Positions 8,999 to 22,039 of a DNA stretch of 64,000 bases are shown here, piece after piece. Position numbers and translations under genes: made by a program. The notes under the pieces are model-generated. The model made no database searches. It was not told the DNA's origin and saw only the letters and a list, made by a program, of their open reading frames with translations. The stretch comes from Fomes fomentarius (Eukaryota; Basidiomycota; Agaricomycetes; Polyporales; Polyporaceae): contig JABYQN010000004.1 in NCBI GenBank assembly GCA_022606135.1, forward strand, positions 310,001-374,000, in the 5' to 3' direction. Numbering within the stretch: position 1 is the first letter of the stretch; each line of letters opens with the position of its first letter.

Positions 8999-11062
8999 TC
9001 ATCGTCCCCTGCCAGGCGTCGTCGCGCGCCGAGGTGTTCCTGGCGGCTTGCGCGGCGTTGGTGGAGGAACACCAGTGAGCCTCCGCTCACTCGCGGACGA
9101 GTCTGCTGCACGCTGCACCTCGCGCACGGCCCGCCGCGCGGCGTCGCCTTGTGGCCGGTCGGCATCAATCCTCGACAGCGCACGAAGGAGATCTTGCGGG
9201 TCTGTCGGGGAAGGTCGGGAATGTGAAGGAACAATGTATGATGAGAGCGCTGTAGGATCCGGATGTGCTGATGGAGGGGCAGGCTGCGAGCGGGACGTGA
9301 GCGAGATGTTGAGTAGGGCGAAGCGACGGTCAAGGTCAGCTTCTGCCACCCGCGTCGTTTGCAGTGCGGAGTTGGTGAATGCATGTAAACGATCCATCTG
9401 CAAGTCGTTATGAGTTTCAAAACATGACATGTCAACAGCATACACACAGTGTACTCCAGATCCTTCAGACGAGTTTGCAGGGTCGTATCACCGGTTGGGC
9501 GACTGGATACGATTCCCCGTGCCAGATCCACACTTCCACCAGCTAAGAATTGCTCGGGCAGGTCTCGTCTCTCGACATCCCAGTCATCAAGTTCATCCAC
9601 AATTGCGCGTTCCTTGCCTTTTGATCTTGCACTTGCCAATGTTCGCCGTCGTTTCTCCATATCGGCCTGGACAGTCTTCCTGTGTAACTCATACGAGTCC
9701 GAGAGCTCTTTCCATGCCTCCGATTCCTGCTTGGACCTACAGTACCCTCAGACGATGTATATCGACGTAGAATCGTGACCCGTACCGATGTATGTGAGCG
9801 TTAAAGCGTGCCTCTCGTGTCCTGTTCTTGACATTCTGCTCGTTCTCCTTCAAAGGCCGTTGCGCGTCTCCGTTCTGTGATCCCGCTCCGCCGTAGACGT
9901 TTGTGTCCACCTTCTTCTCCGCCATCATCCGGATGAGGGTCTCCTCGGTGCGCTTCAAGATATCGGCTTGAGCAGACGATAGAGCGGGTGGATCTTTGCC
10001 GGAATTAGTCGACTTATGCGTGGATGTTGAGGCTTGGGTTGTTTGGTCTGAAAGGTCGTTCATGGCGCGATTAGAGCACCATATGAGTAGTTGTCGGGCA
10101 CGGTGGGACTCCGGTAGTTCGCTATCGATGTGCTTGAAAAAACTCGACACGGACACCGAAGTATGTGGATGGGCTATACCAGGAGACGCGTTCGCACCGT
10201 AGACGCGGTCGGCGAGACGACAAAGACAAAGAGAGGGACATGCCACTCACAGATTACACCGGTTGCCTCATAACTGGAACTGACCCGCTTACCGCGGCTG
10301 ACCGACGATCGTCTCCTATGGCCCGTCTCCCCCCTCATCATCTTGTTCTTCTCGATCTGCGGTGTTTCTTGCGCTGCGATTGGCTCCGTGATATCGACAT
10401 TTCGTCGCGAACCAGAATTTGGCGGTCGTGGTGTCCGTGGAGGAAACTCGATGCCCGTGTTCAGCGAGTTGGCTGCCTGCCCTGCTGCTTGAGACCGTCG
10501 TCTGAGGGTGTCGGTTTCCGACTGCATCTGGCGTACATCCTCGTCCACCTCAGGCTCCGCCCGCGTCGCCGCGTACACCTCCCGTTCCTTCGCCTTCCCC
10601 ACTGCTCGAGATGACCCCTCGGCGCGTAGCTTCTTGGCAGCCGGTTTAGACGAGGGCAGTAGTTGCTGCGGCTGAAGGGAGCCCGCACGAGTTTCTGAAG
10701 GCACTGGTTCAATGTGCAGCGAACGACTTGTCGGTCCTGGCGCGCGTACTATGACCAGGCCCCCAGGCTGTTCCTCTCCATTGACTGACAAAGTCGCAAT
10801 GAGCGCGAAAGACGCGTCGGTCGTAGGCGTGTAAACCACTCACGCTTCCGCTTGTTGGATGGACCGGCTTTCGAGTTCTGACATGCAAAGGTTAACGGCG
10901 TTCACGCATAGTGCAGAACATTCGTACCTCCCGCTTGACCTTCTTGCTGCCCAACGCAGTGAGGGGATTCGCATCCTCAGTGGCCTTTCGTTTCGATGCC
11001 TGTGGCTGGGTGGGTATCATGAGTCCTTCTACTTCGACAGTGACCGTTCGTGAGCCGTTCAT
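8999..11062 (-). CDS. DSN1: Kinetochore MIS12-complex subunit Dsn1/Mis13
   Basis: Six exons: 10928-11062, 10844-10877, 10251-10784, 9786-10173, 9448-9736, 8999-9397 (592 aa). The N-terminus is basic and disordered (MNGSRTVTVEVEGLMIPTQP; SKKVKRE). A charged region and RRRSSVSRGKRVSSSYEATG follow, then the family hallmark HTSVSVSSFFKHIDSELPE with ARQLLIWCSNRAM. Coiled-coil stretches lead to a C-terminal helical part and a Pro/Arg-rich tail (PPPTPRKPPGTPRR). This fits the Mis13/Dsn1 family (PF08202), which links the KMN network to inner-kinetochore CENP-C; the RRxS block resembles Aurora-B sites. Family recognition comes from the SSFFKHID block. The gene is divergent from cytochrome c. Confidence 0.85.
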
Positions 11063-11361
11063 GTGCAAGTGAGCAAACGCGTGTCGGAGCGGCGCGTCGG
11101 CGCTATCGTGGGAGACGTGCGGCGGGGGGTCGCGCTCGCCGTCGCGCGCGGTGGTGAGGGCGCGATGTTAAACAACGAGCAGACGGAGATTGAATAATTC
11201 TCCCACAGTGTGTCGCGCACGCGTAACATTCCCACGATGTGACCCCGCCCGGCAGACGCTTGCAGGTCTCGTGACTATCTCATAAACGCCTACTCGCGCG
11301 GCTGTTCGGGCGCTCCGGACGATGGAGGAGACAAGCGGGGGAATCGAATGGCCGGCCGATG

Positions 11362-11412
11362 ATTGGCTCCCCGCTCCCCGGGAGAAACCGGCAGGGGAAC
11401 TCAGTACTTATA
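11362..11412 (+). promoter_or_regulatory. CCAAT box and TATA-like element upstream of cytochrome c
   Basis: ATTGG (CCAAT on the other strand) at 11362-11366 and TACTTATAAC around 11405-11414 lie 110-160 bp before the cytochrome c start. In fungi the CCAAT-binding HAP complex commonly drives respiratory genes. The motifs are short, so this is only suggestive. Confidence 0.45.
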
Positions 11413-11519
11413 ACCGAAATTTGAGGAGTTGCTTTCGTCACAACCCACTTCTGCCATCGCGAGCTCTCTGTACATCTACCCTCCTAATCTTTCACTTCAC
11501 GACCCCCTAGACATTAGAC

Positions 11520-12098
11520 ATGCCTTTCCAGTCTGGTACGACGCGTCTGACACGCTTCCTGACGCGCGGAACGGCGGGCTCATCGTTTGCTTTCACTATG
11601 TGCAGGTGACGCCGCTAAGGGTGCAGGTCTCTTCAAGACTCGTTGTGCCCAGTGTCATACTGTTGGTGCTGGTGAGCCTCACAAGGTCGGCCCCAACCTC
11701 CACGGGTGCGTAGTGCCTTTTGCAGCAGGAGAGTTCTTCGGGCGAGGCTGACAGGTTCGTGGGTCTACAGTGTGTTCGGCCGTAAGACTGGTCAGGCGGA
11801 GGGCTTTTCCTACACTGCTGCCAACGTGAACAAGGGTATCACTTGGACTGAGCAAACACTGTTCGAGTACCTAGAGAACCCTAAAAAGGTGCGTTGTATT
11901 GCCACGTCATTCGGCCTATCGTCTGATGTGCACCCCCGGCCCATAGTACATCCCTGGTACCAAGATGGCGTTTGCTGGTCTCAAGAAGGAGAAGGACCGG
12001 AACGACCTCGTCACCTGGCTTAAGGACGCGGTAAGTGTCTCTACGTATACGCGCTGCTCGTCGCGTTTTGCTGATCAGAGTGTCGCTAGACTGCATGA
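11520..12098 (+). CDS. CYC1: Cytochrome c
   Basis: Five exons: 11520-11535, 11606-11705, 11771-11888, 11947-12030, 12090-12098 (108 aa). The haem-attachment motif is CAQCH within [19 protein letters not shown]. Conserved blocks are [39 protein letters not shown] (axial Met) and a terminal LKDATA. The last exon is only 9 nt including the stop (intron 12031-12089, acceptor tcgctag) and is needed to obtain the normal terminus. Mobile electron carrier between complex III and IV in the mitochondrial intermembrane space. Confidence 0.97.
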
Positions 12099-12682
12099 TC
12101 GCCCTCCCGGATATTCCTATTCTTTTATCAGTACTGTACGGGTCTGTTATGGTCATAGTAATGTAGACGGCCACACATGTGTCTCTGCATCCGCGCGCAT
12201 CCTCCATCAACCCTCCACTCTAGCAATACGATTCCTTGCATTGTCTTGTGCAGCATCTGTGACGGGTGAGGTTTGGAACGGTGAGCACTGAGTACTCGTT
12301 CCTTCTTTTGCCCGTACGGTGACCGAATCCATGCAACTCACCTCCGGTTATGATTGTGCGTGCGATTCTTTGTCCTTTCTATGTCTGTATACAGTGTGGT
12401 GACTTTGGGACGTTGAGCCGAAATCACCATGACGTCACGGCATGGCAGTGTGCTATTAGGCGCTCTCACTTTTCGGGCCGTCATTCAACATATTGGGCTG
12501 TTTTATAAGTGTCATTCAATGCGTCACGTCGGAAAACACAATGCGGAGGGTGAAGGTGCAGAAATCCCGGTACATATAACTCCCAGACGCATATGCATAC
12601 TATACAGTGCATAATCCATACATCATGTGTGGGTTTGACCCTTCCAACAACGAGCAACTGAATTAATGACCTCATGCACACA
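12099..12682. other. Intergenic, convergent 3' flanks
   Basis: Lies between cytochrome c (+) and chitinase 1 (-), which converge here. No gene, RNA or repeat was recognised. Confidence 0.5.
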
Positions 12683-14581
<1,899 letters not shown>

Positions 14582-14685
14582 CGTGCTCAAGCAACTCTCA
14601 ACGGTCGGAGCCGAACGACGAAGACCTGAACCTGGAGGAAACACCTGGGCCACCTGCGGAAGCCTCAACGGCATTCATCGAGCTC

Positions 14686-14692
14686 TTTATAT
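14686..14692 (-). promoter_or_regulatory. TATA-like box of chitinase 1
   Basis: ATATAAA on the minus strand, about 105 bp upstream of the ATG at 14581. Confidence 0.45.
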
Positions 14693-14699
14693 CGCACTC

Positions 14700-16170
14700 G
14701 GGTTTGCCCTTTCCTGAGCGTGACTCCGGGAATCACCCTGCCCTTTCTCCGTCGAACGCAGGGCATCGCATGGTTAGACAGGTACTGCGCATGCTGTGAT
14801 GTACCCTGCGGTCTATCGGACAAGGCACGAGTCGGGTCCATCAGGATAGTACACCTGCGAAGCCAGGCTGGCATTCTAGTGCGAACGTCCATAGGTAGAT
14901 TAGGCAGCTGTGTTGCCAACGCAAGGGGGTAAGTGAAGTGAAATACTGAATCAAAGGCCCAGGGTAACGTAACGTGCAAGGCTCGTCGACCTAGGGGCGC
15001 AAGAATAGAAACGTCTGTAGTGATGAAGGAGTTCGATGACCTGTCAGATGACAGTAGGTTGATTTTTGACTGTCACTTCTGGAGGTAATAGGTACGAACA
15101 TATGGAGGTTCGCTCATGCGCGAACAGTGTCCGAACTGTGACAGACACACGACGAGGGAACACATGCTATTTGCGACGATTAGCAGGAAGTACCGCCAGG
15201 TGATGACGCAGACCACACGATTCGAAAGCAAGAATCCCGGCGAAGCGCAAAAAAGAATATGTTGAAGTAGACCAGGAACAGAAACAGGGTGAGGATCGGG
15301 CTAGACCTTGAGGCTGCGAGCGATATTCAAGGCTGAGGTGTTCGACGGATGTTCAAGATGGCACAATCTACTGTGAGACTGAGCATGGATGAGTCCGGCG
15401 ATGTGGACAGAACTGGAAAGAGCTCCCCAAGGACTAGAATGGCATGCATGTGGACAAGGGAGCTAGTGCCAGAGATGTTCTGGTGAGCATATAAAGCACA
15501 GTTTGACTGACGAGCACGAGAGTGCATATTGTCGGCCGTGAGAGATGAGCGAGTCTCGGCCCCTATGCGGGAGAGAAGGCGTCCAAGTCGACCGATTTGT
15601 ACATGCGTCCGGTAAGTACTCGGGACACCTAGTGCATGAACTTTAGAAGATTACCAAATAATTACCATGAACCCCATTTGCACGAGGCGAAGACGGATCG
15701 CGCATGGTCGATTGCGTCTGAAGTTGATAGTCATCCGAGATGTCTCCGCCAGTGAATTGAGCCCCATCAGCTGGTAGACAGCATGAAGAGAACTGGTGGG
15801 TGTCTGATAGTGAGATGGCTGCGACGCGATTTGGACTTAGCAGCCTAGCAAGCTTAAGCTCTACACCAGTACCCTCGACCCCTAGAATCTCTGCAAGGCT
15901 GAATGCCCATTAACATCATGTCTTATCCAGGATCGTATGTTAGCATCTCTTGAGTAACCACTTGGGAGCGAGAGTCTGAGATGGCCATGGTGGAGTGCTG
16001 AATGGAGTCGACGTCAGCAGCCTTAAAGTTTTAGTCAAAAGTGACTCGGAATTGGCTCAAGGCCTCTGGTGACGTCGGGATCGACCAGCGTCTAGGGTGC
16101 TTTTACTTGTTCTCTCCTCACCACTACCAACGCCTGCGCTCTCGTCGTCGTCCTACACGTCGTATATCGC
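14700..16170. other. Gene-poor interval with a decayed hydrophobic stretch
   Basis: Around 15240-15310 the minus strand encodes a hydrophobic run (PILTLFLFLVYFNIFFFAL) that soon meets stops. A neighbouring frame around 15130-15240 is also hydrophobic. This could be the remains of a membrane-protein gene, but I cannot assign it. The rest shows nothing supportable. Confidence 0.4.
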
Positions 16171-16177
16171 ACAAAAT

Positions 16178-16776
16178 ATGTCGACTAGACAAGATTATCG
16201 TCCTGGAGCATCTGCGCCGTCAGACGGATCGCGGACCATCGTCATCGAAGATAGTCAGCCTCATGAAGAGAGTCACAGCGACGGCGATACCTCCACTGTC
16301 GGCACACTGCGTCTCCGCGCTGCAGCCAGACGTCGTCAGCGGGTGGTATGGCGTGAAGACGTTGTGGATAACGAGGGAGCAGGCAAGAAGAAGTCGAAAA
16401 GTGAGTATGTATAGTCAAGTGGATGTTGCTCGAATGCTCAACATATGCGACGCATCGGTTCACAGTCTGCTGCATCTACCACAAGCCTAAAGAGTTCGAT
16501 GAGTCTTCGTCCTCCGACTCTTCGAGCGACTCAGACTCGGATCTCGGTTCTGACGACCATGACCGCGGTCGTCGCCGGTGTAATCACGACCACGACCATG
16601 ATCATGACCACAGCGAGCATGCTGATGGGTCTCATGGTACCGCATCGAGGGATCCTCCAGGTGGTGGAGTTGTCCATGAGCTTAACAGTGACTTGGACGA
16701 CACGAACGTTTACGAACGAATGCCGCGAAAGAAACCAAAGCAGGGCAAGCCGCCCCGTAATGGTTGTGAGTGGTGA
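16178..16776 (+). CDS. YPI1: Type 1 phosphatase inhibitor Ypi1 (PPP1R11/inhibitor-3)
   Basis: Two exons, 16178-16400 and 16466-16776 (177 aa). The start MSTRQDYRPG is preceded by AAAAT. The signature is VVWREDVVDNEGAGKKKSK joined to ICCIYHKPKEFDES across the intron; RVVW is the PP1-binding RVxF motif and ICCIYHKP the conserved Cys block. Ser/Asp-rich and HDHDHDHDH-rich stretches follow, then a Lys-rich tail. The 3' end is ambiguous: reading through gives GCEW-stop at 16776, while a good donor (gtgagt near 16767) with acceptor gcgttag near 16833 would give Asn-Gly-Ser-stop. Regulates Glc7/PP1. Confidence 0.88.
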
Positions 16777-16910
16777 CCCATTATTCCAATGTCATCTTTC
16801 CCTTTCTGATTCTCTGTAATCCCTCCGCGTTAGCTTAGAAATATCATCATCTATGTGTGGCAGTGAGAAGCCTCCTGCAGTTGTGTTTTATATACTGTGT
16901 AGTTGAGCCC

Positions 16911-18057
16911 TCATTCCTTTCTCTCAATGGACATCCATCCTACATCCGCTTTCACTGTCACGTTCGGCTTCATGTCTCCTCGCATTTTACTCCTACCCAG
17001 CCTCCCTTTCACTGGTTCCAGCTCGAACGTGTTCCAGAACTCCCTGCTATCCATCGCACGGCCGATGACCTCCGGTGCTCTCGGAAGAGCTCGGACGCCG
17101 GCCTCGTTCAAGAGCTCTCTTACCCAACGCGTATGCTTACCCTCCTCTCCCCAAGCAGCAGCCCAATCCCACCAATCATACACATGCCCGTCCGTCACCA
17201 GCCAGCGCTGCCCAACGGACCTCTCGAAGTTGGCGTGCACGGCAAGGATGGCACGTGAGATGTCAAGGCCATGGATCATATGGATGCTCCCCTGTATCGT
17301 CAAATACGATTAGTGGATTGTATGTACCTCTCACACTTTCTAGCCACATTGATTACGCGCACCTTTCCCTTCAGAATCTCCTTGGACGTGATAACTCTCG
17401 GGACGAAGCCTTTGACCTGCCGCTGCCCGCCCCAGAACCCGCACAAGTCGAGGACGGTCGTCGAGGTGTCCGGCGCAAGCGCAAGCAGCTCCTTTTCCGC
17501 TCGCGCACGGTCGTTACCCTCGTTGAACGGCGAGTGCCGATCCGTCCACTCGAACGGTCCTTCTTTCGCGTCTGGCCGCTGCCACCGCTCGACACTAGTA
17601 TCGCCTTTCGCCGTTGGACCGCCCTATCCGTCTCTTCGTCAGCAAAGCGACACTCGCTCACATGCCGCCATAAAACTGGAGGGGCGGTGCAGCACCCATC
17701 GACACCACCCCCACATCCAAACAAACAAACACTCACGTCCCATATCCCCGTCGACCCCAGCTGGATGAACGCCGTCTTTGGCCCGTCTTGATGCGTGCGC
17801 TGGTAGAGCCGCACGAGCGTCTCGGACGCGCCAGAGACGTAGATCGGGAATGTGATCAGCACCGTCTTCGCATTCGGCAGGGCCTCGAAGGGCTTCGCGT
17901 CGTCCGACGTGGGGTCGAACGAGAAGGCGATCGTGTTGTCGCGCCCCGAGCGCGAGGTCGCGGCGTGCGAGACCCCGCGGGAGTCGGCGAGCGGGATGAG
18001 GAAGGTCGACGTCCAGCCTGCGCCGAGGATGAGGAGGTCGACTGTGGGTGTGGACAT
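16911..18057 (-). CDS. NAD(P)-binding Rossmann-fold protein, function unknown
   Basis: Three exons: 17737-18057, 17363-17623, 16911-17291 (320 aa). The N-terminus STPTVDLLILGAGWTSTFLI contains the GxGxxG-like dinucleotide loop (GAGWTS). Later blocks are ALPNAKTVLITFPIYVSG, FIQLGSTGIWD, TTVLDLCGFWGGQRQ, IHMIHGLDISRAILAVHANF and WLVTDGHVYDWWDWA. The pattern resembles extended short-chain dehydrogenase/epimerase-like fungal proteins. No Tyr-x-x-x-Lys pair is obvious, so catalysis is uncertain. It lies downstream of TFG2 in the same orientation, about 500 bp apart. Confidence 0.82.
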
Positions 18058-18554
18058 GGCGGCGCGGGAGTCGTGGTCGTGGGGAAGAGAGAAGAGAGAA
18101 GGGAACGGGAGGTGAGAACGGTGCTGAGAACGGTGGGTTCGCACTGATGCATGATGACTGAACCGCTGTGATTCTGATTGCCCTAGAAGAGGCTGCAAAG
18201 TGCCACGTTCCGATTACTGGATGACTGGACCGAGATGGACACTGTCGTACCGTACCGCTCGGGTGCGTGCCATTGCGGTAGCGCACAGGAGCATCTGCTT
18301 GATGAGAGTGTGCGGCGATGGCGATGGTGGAAGCACTCAATTGCAGTTGTAACGGGATCAGCTGCACTCTATCGCATATCCGTTTGAGTATCTGGAGCTC
18401 GCATGGATGTAGTGCGGCCAGCGGCATAGTAGTGAATAGTAAAAATACACGAGAGTATGTACATGTGATCAAGCGTCCGACGTACACCCCAACATAGAGC
18501 CCAAGGTAGAAGTCCAAACCTCTGTGGACGTACGCGGGCGCATATGCATACGCA
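18058..18554. other. Intergenic between TFG2 and the NAD(P)-binding gene
   Basis: Holds the TFG2 3' end and the promoter of the gene at 16911-18057. No other feature was seen. Confidence 0.45.
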
Positions 18555-19801
18555 TCATGATACCTCTTCCATGTCGTCATCATCATCATCATCGTCGTCT
18601 TCGTCTTCCTCGCCTTCCATCTTGATATCTTCGACCTTGACACCACTCGGCCCCGGAACATCCTCTGCTTTGATCTGGACGGCAGCAATGAAGAAGTCAA
18701 GGCCACAGTCAGACGAATGGATGGACTCACCCCTTCGCCCTTGTAATTTGCCATGAGCTCCCACATCCCATTGAACTCTCCCGACCGGTGCAGGAAGGCG
18801 ACCTCGCTGAGGACCTCCTTGAGATACGCCTCGGGCTGCTGTGTGCGCTCGCGCAGCAGCCGGATGGGCCACCGCTCGCGCTCCTGGAAGCCACGGAAGA
18901 GCTCGTCAAGGAGCTGGTCGCGCGGCATCCGCGCCATGCGCTCGAACTGGCCCTTCGGTGGCTTTTGCTTCGCTTTCTGCAAACACAAAACACAACGGCC
19001 GTCCATGAGCACTGCCCGCGAGCCACAATAACAATAACCGAAAAAAAAACACAGGACGGATGCACGTACGGTGAGGTTGAACGCCTGCTGCTGCCCCGCG
19101 CCGCTCGTGAGCTGGTTGATCTTGTCCCGTCCGCCGACGCCGGCCTCCTCGATCATGCGCAGCTGCCTCTTCGGCTGGTTCGCGAGCCTGTTGCGCTCCT
19201 TCAGCCGCTGGCGGTAGCCGTCCGTGAGGAGCGGGCGGAGGTTGCACTCGTGCTTGACGCGGCCTGTGAGGATCGTCGTGCGCGCCCGCGAGCTCGCCAC
19301 GGGGTCCTTTTCGCGCTCGGCGACGACGATCTGGTTCTCCACGTCGTCGTTGACCATGTCCATCTCGTACTGCTCCGACGTGGAGCCCGGGTCGTCGGGG
19401 TTCGGCGGGAGGATGAGCATGATGCGCGGTTTGCCCGTCGCGGTCAGCGCGTTCCGGTACACGCGGATCGTCGCCAGGTGCAGGTTGTCCTCGTCGATCG
19501 CAGACCAGCGTTCCATGAGATGCCTGGGGATCTTCATAGCCGGCACGAGGCGGAGTACAAGATTGGCCGTGGTAGGTTGGCGGCGGGGCAGGAGGACGCG
19601 AGAGACAGCAGCTGAGTTGTGGCGAAGGGGGAAGTTAAGTGGGGCAGTTCAGGTGCGCACCTTCACGAGCCACACTCTGCCGTCTCCCGTGTCCATCATG
19701 AGCGACTCATCTGGGTCGGGCTGATTGTCCTCCTCGTGGCCACCGTTCACGGCGTCGAACTGCTTGCTGTCCTCCTCCTCAATCATCGTTGTATCCTCCA
19801 T
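18555..19801 (-). CDS. TFG2: Transcription initiation factor TFIIF subunit beta (RAP30/Tfg2)
   Basis: Four exons: 19660-19801, 19070-19531, 18731-18976, 18555-18674. It starts MEDTTMIEEEDSKQF. VWLVKIPRHLMERW is the conserved N-terminal dimerisation strand, and TGRVKHECNLRPLL follows. The C-terminal winged helix is RMPRDQLLDELFRGFQERER with PEAYLKEVLSEVAFLHRSGE and NGMWELMANYKGEG. It ends in a long acidic Asp/Glu run. Nuclear Pol II general transcription factor. The intron between VK and IPRH is 128 nt, longer than its neighbours. A GAT/GTC trinucleotide run near 18575-18605 encodes the Asp tract. Confidence 0.95.
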
Positions 19802-20429
19802 TTTGCGGAACTATGAGAAGCCCCAGAACAAGATATATGAGGGCTGGAGAGAGTAGATGCAGAGCGGCCTCAGATTGAGACTTTCCGCGCGACGGAGATC
19901 GACGAGGAGGACAAGGAGGAAGTAAGAGGAACGAGGAGTACTGAAAGTATCAGGTCAACTTGACTAAAGTTGGCCACCCGCTTCGAACGGAATCTTGGCG
20001 CCCAAGGCGTCTCTGTATCTAACTCCGGTCCGTCACTCCGAGTCAACGTAGTGACTAGTCAGGACAAGACCTTATGAACTTGGGCTCAGAGTAACTGAAC
20101 GGCGCGAGGTCAGATATCTGACTTGGTAAGCTGGGATATTGTTGATGTGTGCCTTCAGATATCTGGATAGGTCGAGGACGAGAACGATGTGAGATATCCT
20201 AGAACGGTCGGGTACCGGTAAGCCGTTGAGATCATCCCAAATTGAACCTAACCAACTTCAACCCGATGATCTCATTAAACTGGATCACTGCTTATAAGGC
20301 CTCTTAGAAGCACATCTTAGTTGGAGAAACACAAATAACGATACACGACCAACAGCAACTCTAACTAAGTAGTCGATCCAAACTTACACCTCCCCGAAGA
20401 TTCACTGCTGTCCGATAGTACGCTCTCAT
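19802..20429. other. Intergenic, AT-rich, no gene
   Basis: Contains the TFG2 promoter and several AGATATC-type words near 20110-20200. No coding or RNA feature is supported. Confidence 0.45.
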
Positions 20430-22032
20430 CTATGAGGATGAAGGCTTCCCCAGCAGCGCTCCGGCAGTTTGGTCCCGCACACCCTTGACGAACTGGAATG
20501 CATCCGTGCCGCCAGTGCCCAACGGCACGCCGTCCTTGTCCCCCCGAAGCTGCGCCCGGCGTGACGGCAGCAGAATGTACGACGCGACGATCCGCACGTG
20601 CTCGTCCCGGAACTCCTTGAGCGCGGTCACAGCAACGTCGTACGCCTCCCTCAGCGCCTCTGAATCCTCGTCCGCCTGCTCCACGAGCTTGCGCAGCGGA
20701 CGCGGGTTGCTCTGCAGATGCCGGAGGAACGCACGGTGGTGCCGCGGCATGTACAGCTGCATCCGGTCCAGAAACGGTATCGTCGGCGGCTTTGCCGGCG
20801 CCTGGCTGAAGTTCGACGTGGACGGCGAGGGGGGCGTTGGAGGGGTGTGCGTTGAGCCCTCCTCTTCCTTGGTGGGGGCGGAGGTGGACGATGCCGACGA
20901 GGAAGAGCCGTGCGTGTGGAAGTTGGAGTGCGAGTACCTGTCGACCCCGAGGAAGACGTCAAGCGCGTGGATGAGCGAGCTCTGGCCTGCGCTCGGCCCA
21001 GAGAGCTCCGTCGGCTCCTGGAGGGTGGGGTCGAGCTCGAGGCCGTCGAAGATCCACTTGCGCCCGAGCGTGTCCGAGTCCGCGCCCTTGAACCACGGGC
21101 GGATCTCGTTGTAGAAGATCGTGGGGTCGCACCCATCCCGCACGCCCGCGAGGAGCGTCTGCATGTCGCCGATGACGCCCGCGAGGATGTGGAGGTAGTT
21201 GGTGATGCGGCGGTGCGCGATCTCGTCGCCGACGAACGCCTCGTCCATGATCGCCCGCATGAGCGACAGGGCCTCGACGCCGCGCAGTTCGATGCGTGCC
21301 GAGGACAGGTAGAACTCCTCTTCGTCGCGTGTGCCCGTGAAGAGAGTGAGGCAACGCAGGTTGTGCAGCTCGGCCTTCGGGGAGAAGAGGACATCAGACG
21401 CTGGCGGGGTCCTGAACGCCCAGTTGTACAGGACATCATCCGAATACGTCAGGACGGGCGGGAGCTGCAGTTGTGCGCACACCTGGAGGAGCGGGACGGT
21501 GAGCGGGGGAGGGATGTGGATGTTCCGCGTGGTAAGCGGGGTGGTGTGCACGTAAAAGTGCATGATCCATGCCAGGACATGGTGCGCGCGCCGGAGGAGG
21601 ACCTCGGACGACTTGAGATCAGCGATGGGCAGGATCGGAAGCTGGGAAGCAGAGGCACGCGCAAGGAAGGTGGGAGGATTAGCCTTAGCAATTGGCTTCT
21701 CCGCATGACCAATCAAGACGATTTGCAAGCTTACATACCTCGCGGACTGTGTTGCGCCATCGCTCAGACTCGGCCTCGTCTTTCTCAGTCAAGTCCAGCT
21801 TGTCTGCGAGCTGGAGGTGGCTATCGATCGCGTCCTCGAGCGCGGCTTCCCATCGTTCCCATGCGAGGGGGAGGCGAGTGAGCGGCGGCTGGGGAGGCAT
21901 GAAACCGGTGCGTGTGTCGACGTCGAAGTCATGCGCAGCGAGCGTAGATGTATCCGGGGTACCCGCTGCGGCTGGCAGGAACACATCCGGTCGCTGGAGA
22001 TTGAGGAAATGGTTCGGCGGGAGCTGGTCCAT
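20430..22032 (-). CDS. BNA2: Indoleamine 2,3-dioxygenase
   Basis: Two exons, 21739-22032 and 20430-21641 (501 aa), joined at Arg-Glu|Leu-Pro by a 97 nt intron. The N-terminal domain contains FDVDTRTGFMPPQPPLTRLP. The C-terminal haem domain has VLTYSDDVLYNWAFRTPP, LHNLRCLTLFTGTRDEEEF, EIRPWFKGAD and SGPSAGQSSLIHALDVFLG. YMPRHHRAFLRHL carries the likely proximal haem His. An inserted Ser/Thr/Pro-rich loop (about 290-330) is typical of fungal IDOs. First step of tryptophan to kynurenine/NAD synthesis, cytosolic. Confidence 0.95.
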
Positions 22033-22039
22033 TTTAAAA

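Noticed and set aside
17639..19546. 635-codon open frame on the minus strand
   Set aside because: It reads through introns of TFG2 and into the next gene in a wrong frame. TFG2 and the NAD(P)-binding gene explain the sequence with proper splice sites.
18788..19615. 275-codon open frame opposite TFG2
   Set aside because: Antisense shadow of a GC-rich conserved gene.
20651..21439. 262-codon Arg/Ser-rich frame on the minus strand
   Set aside because: Same-strand shadow of the IDO exon, low complexity.
20910..21881. 323-codon open frame opposite IDO
   Set aside because: Antisense shadow; no motif, and the IDO frame is unambiguous.
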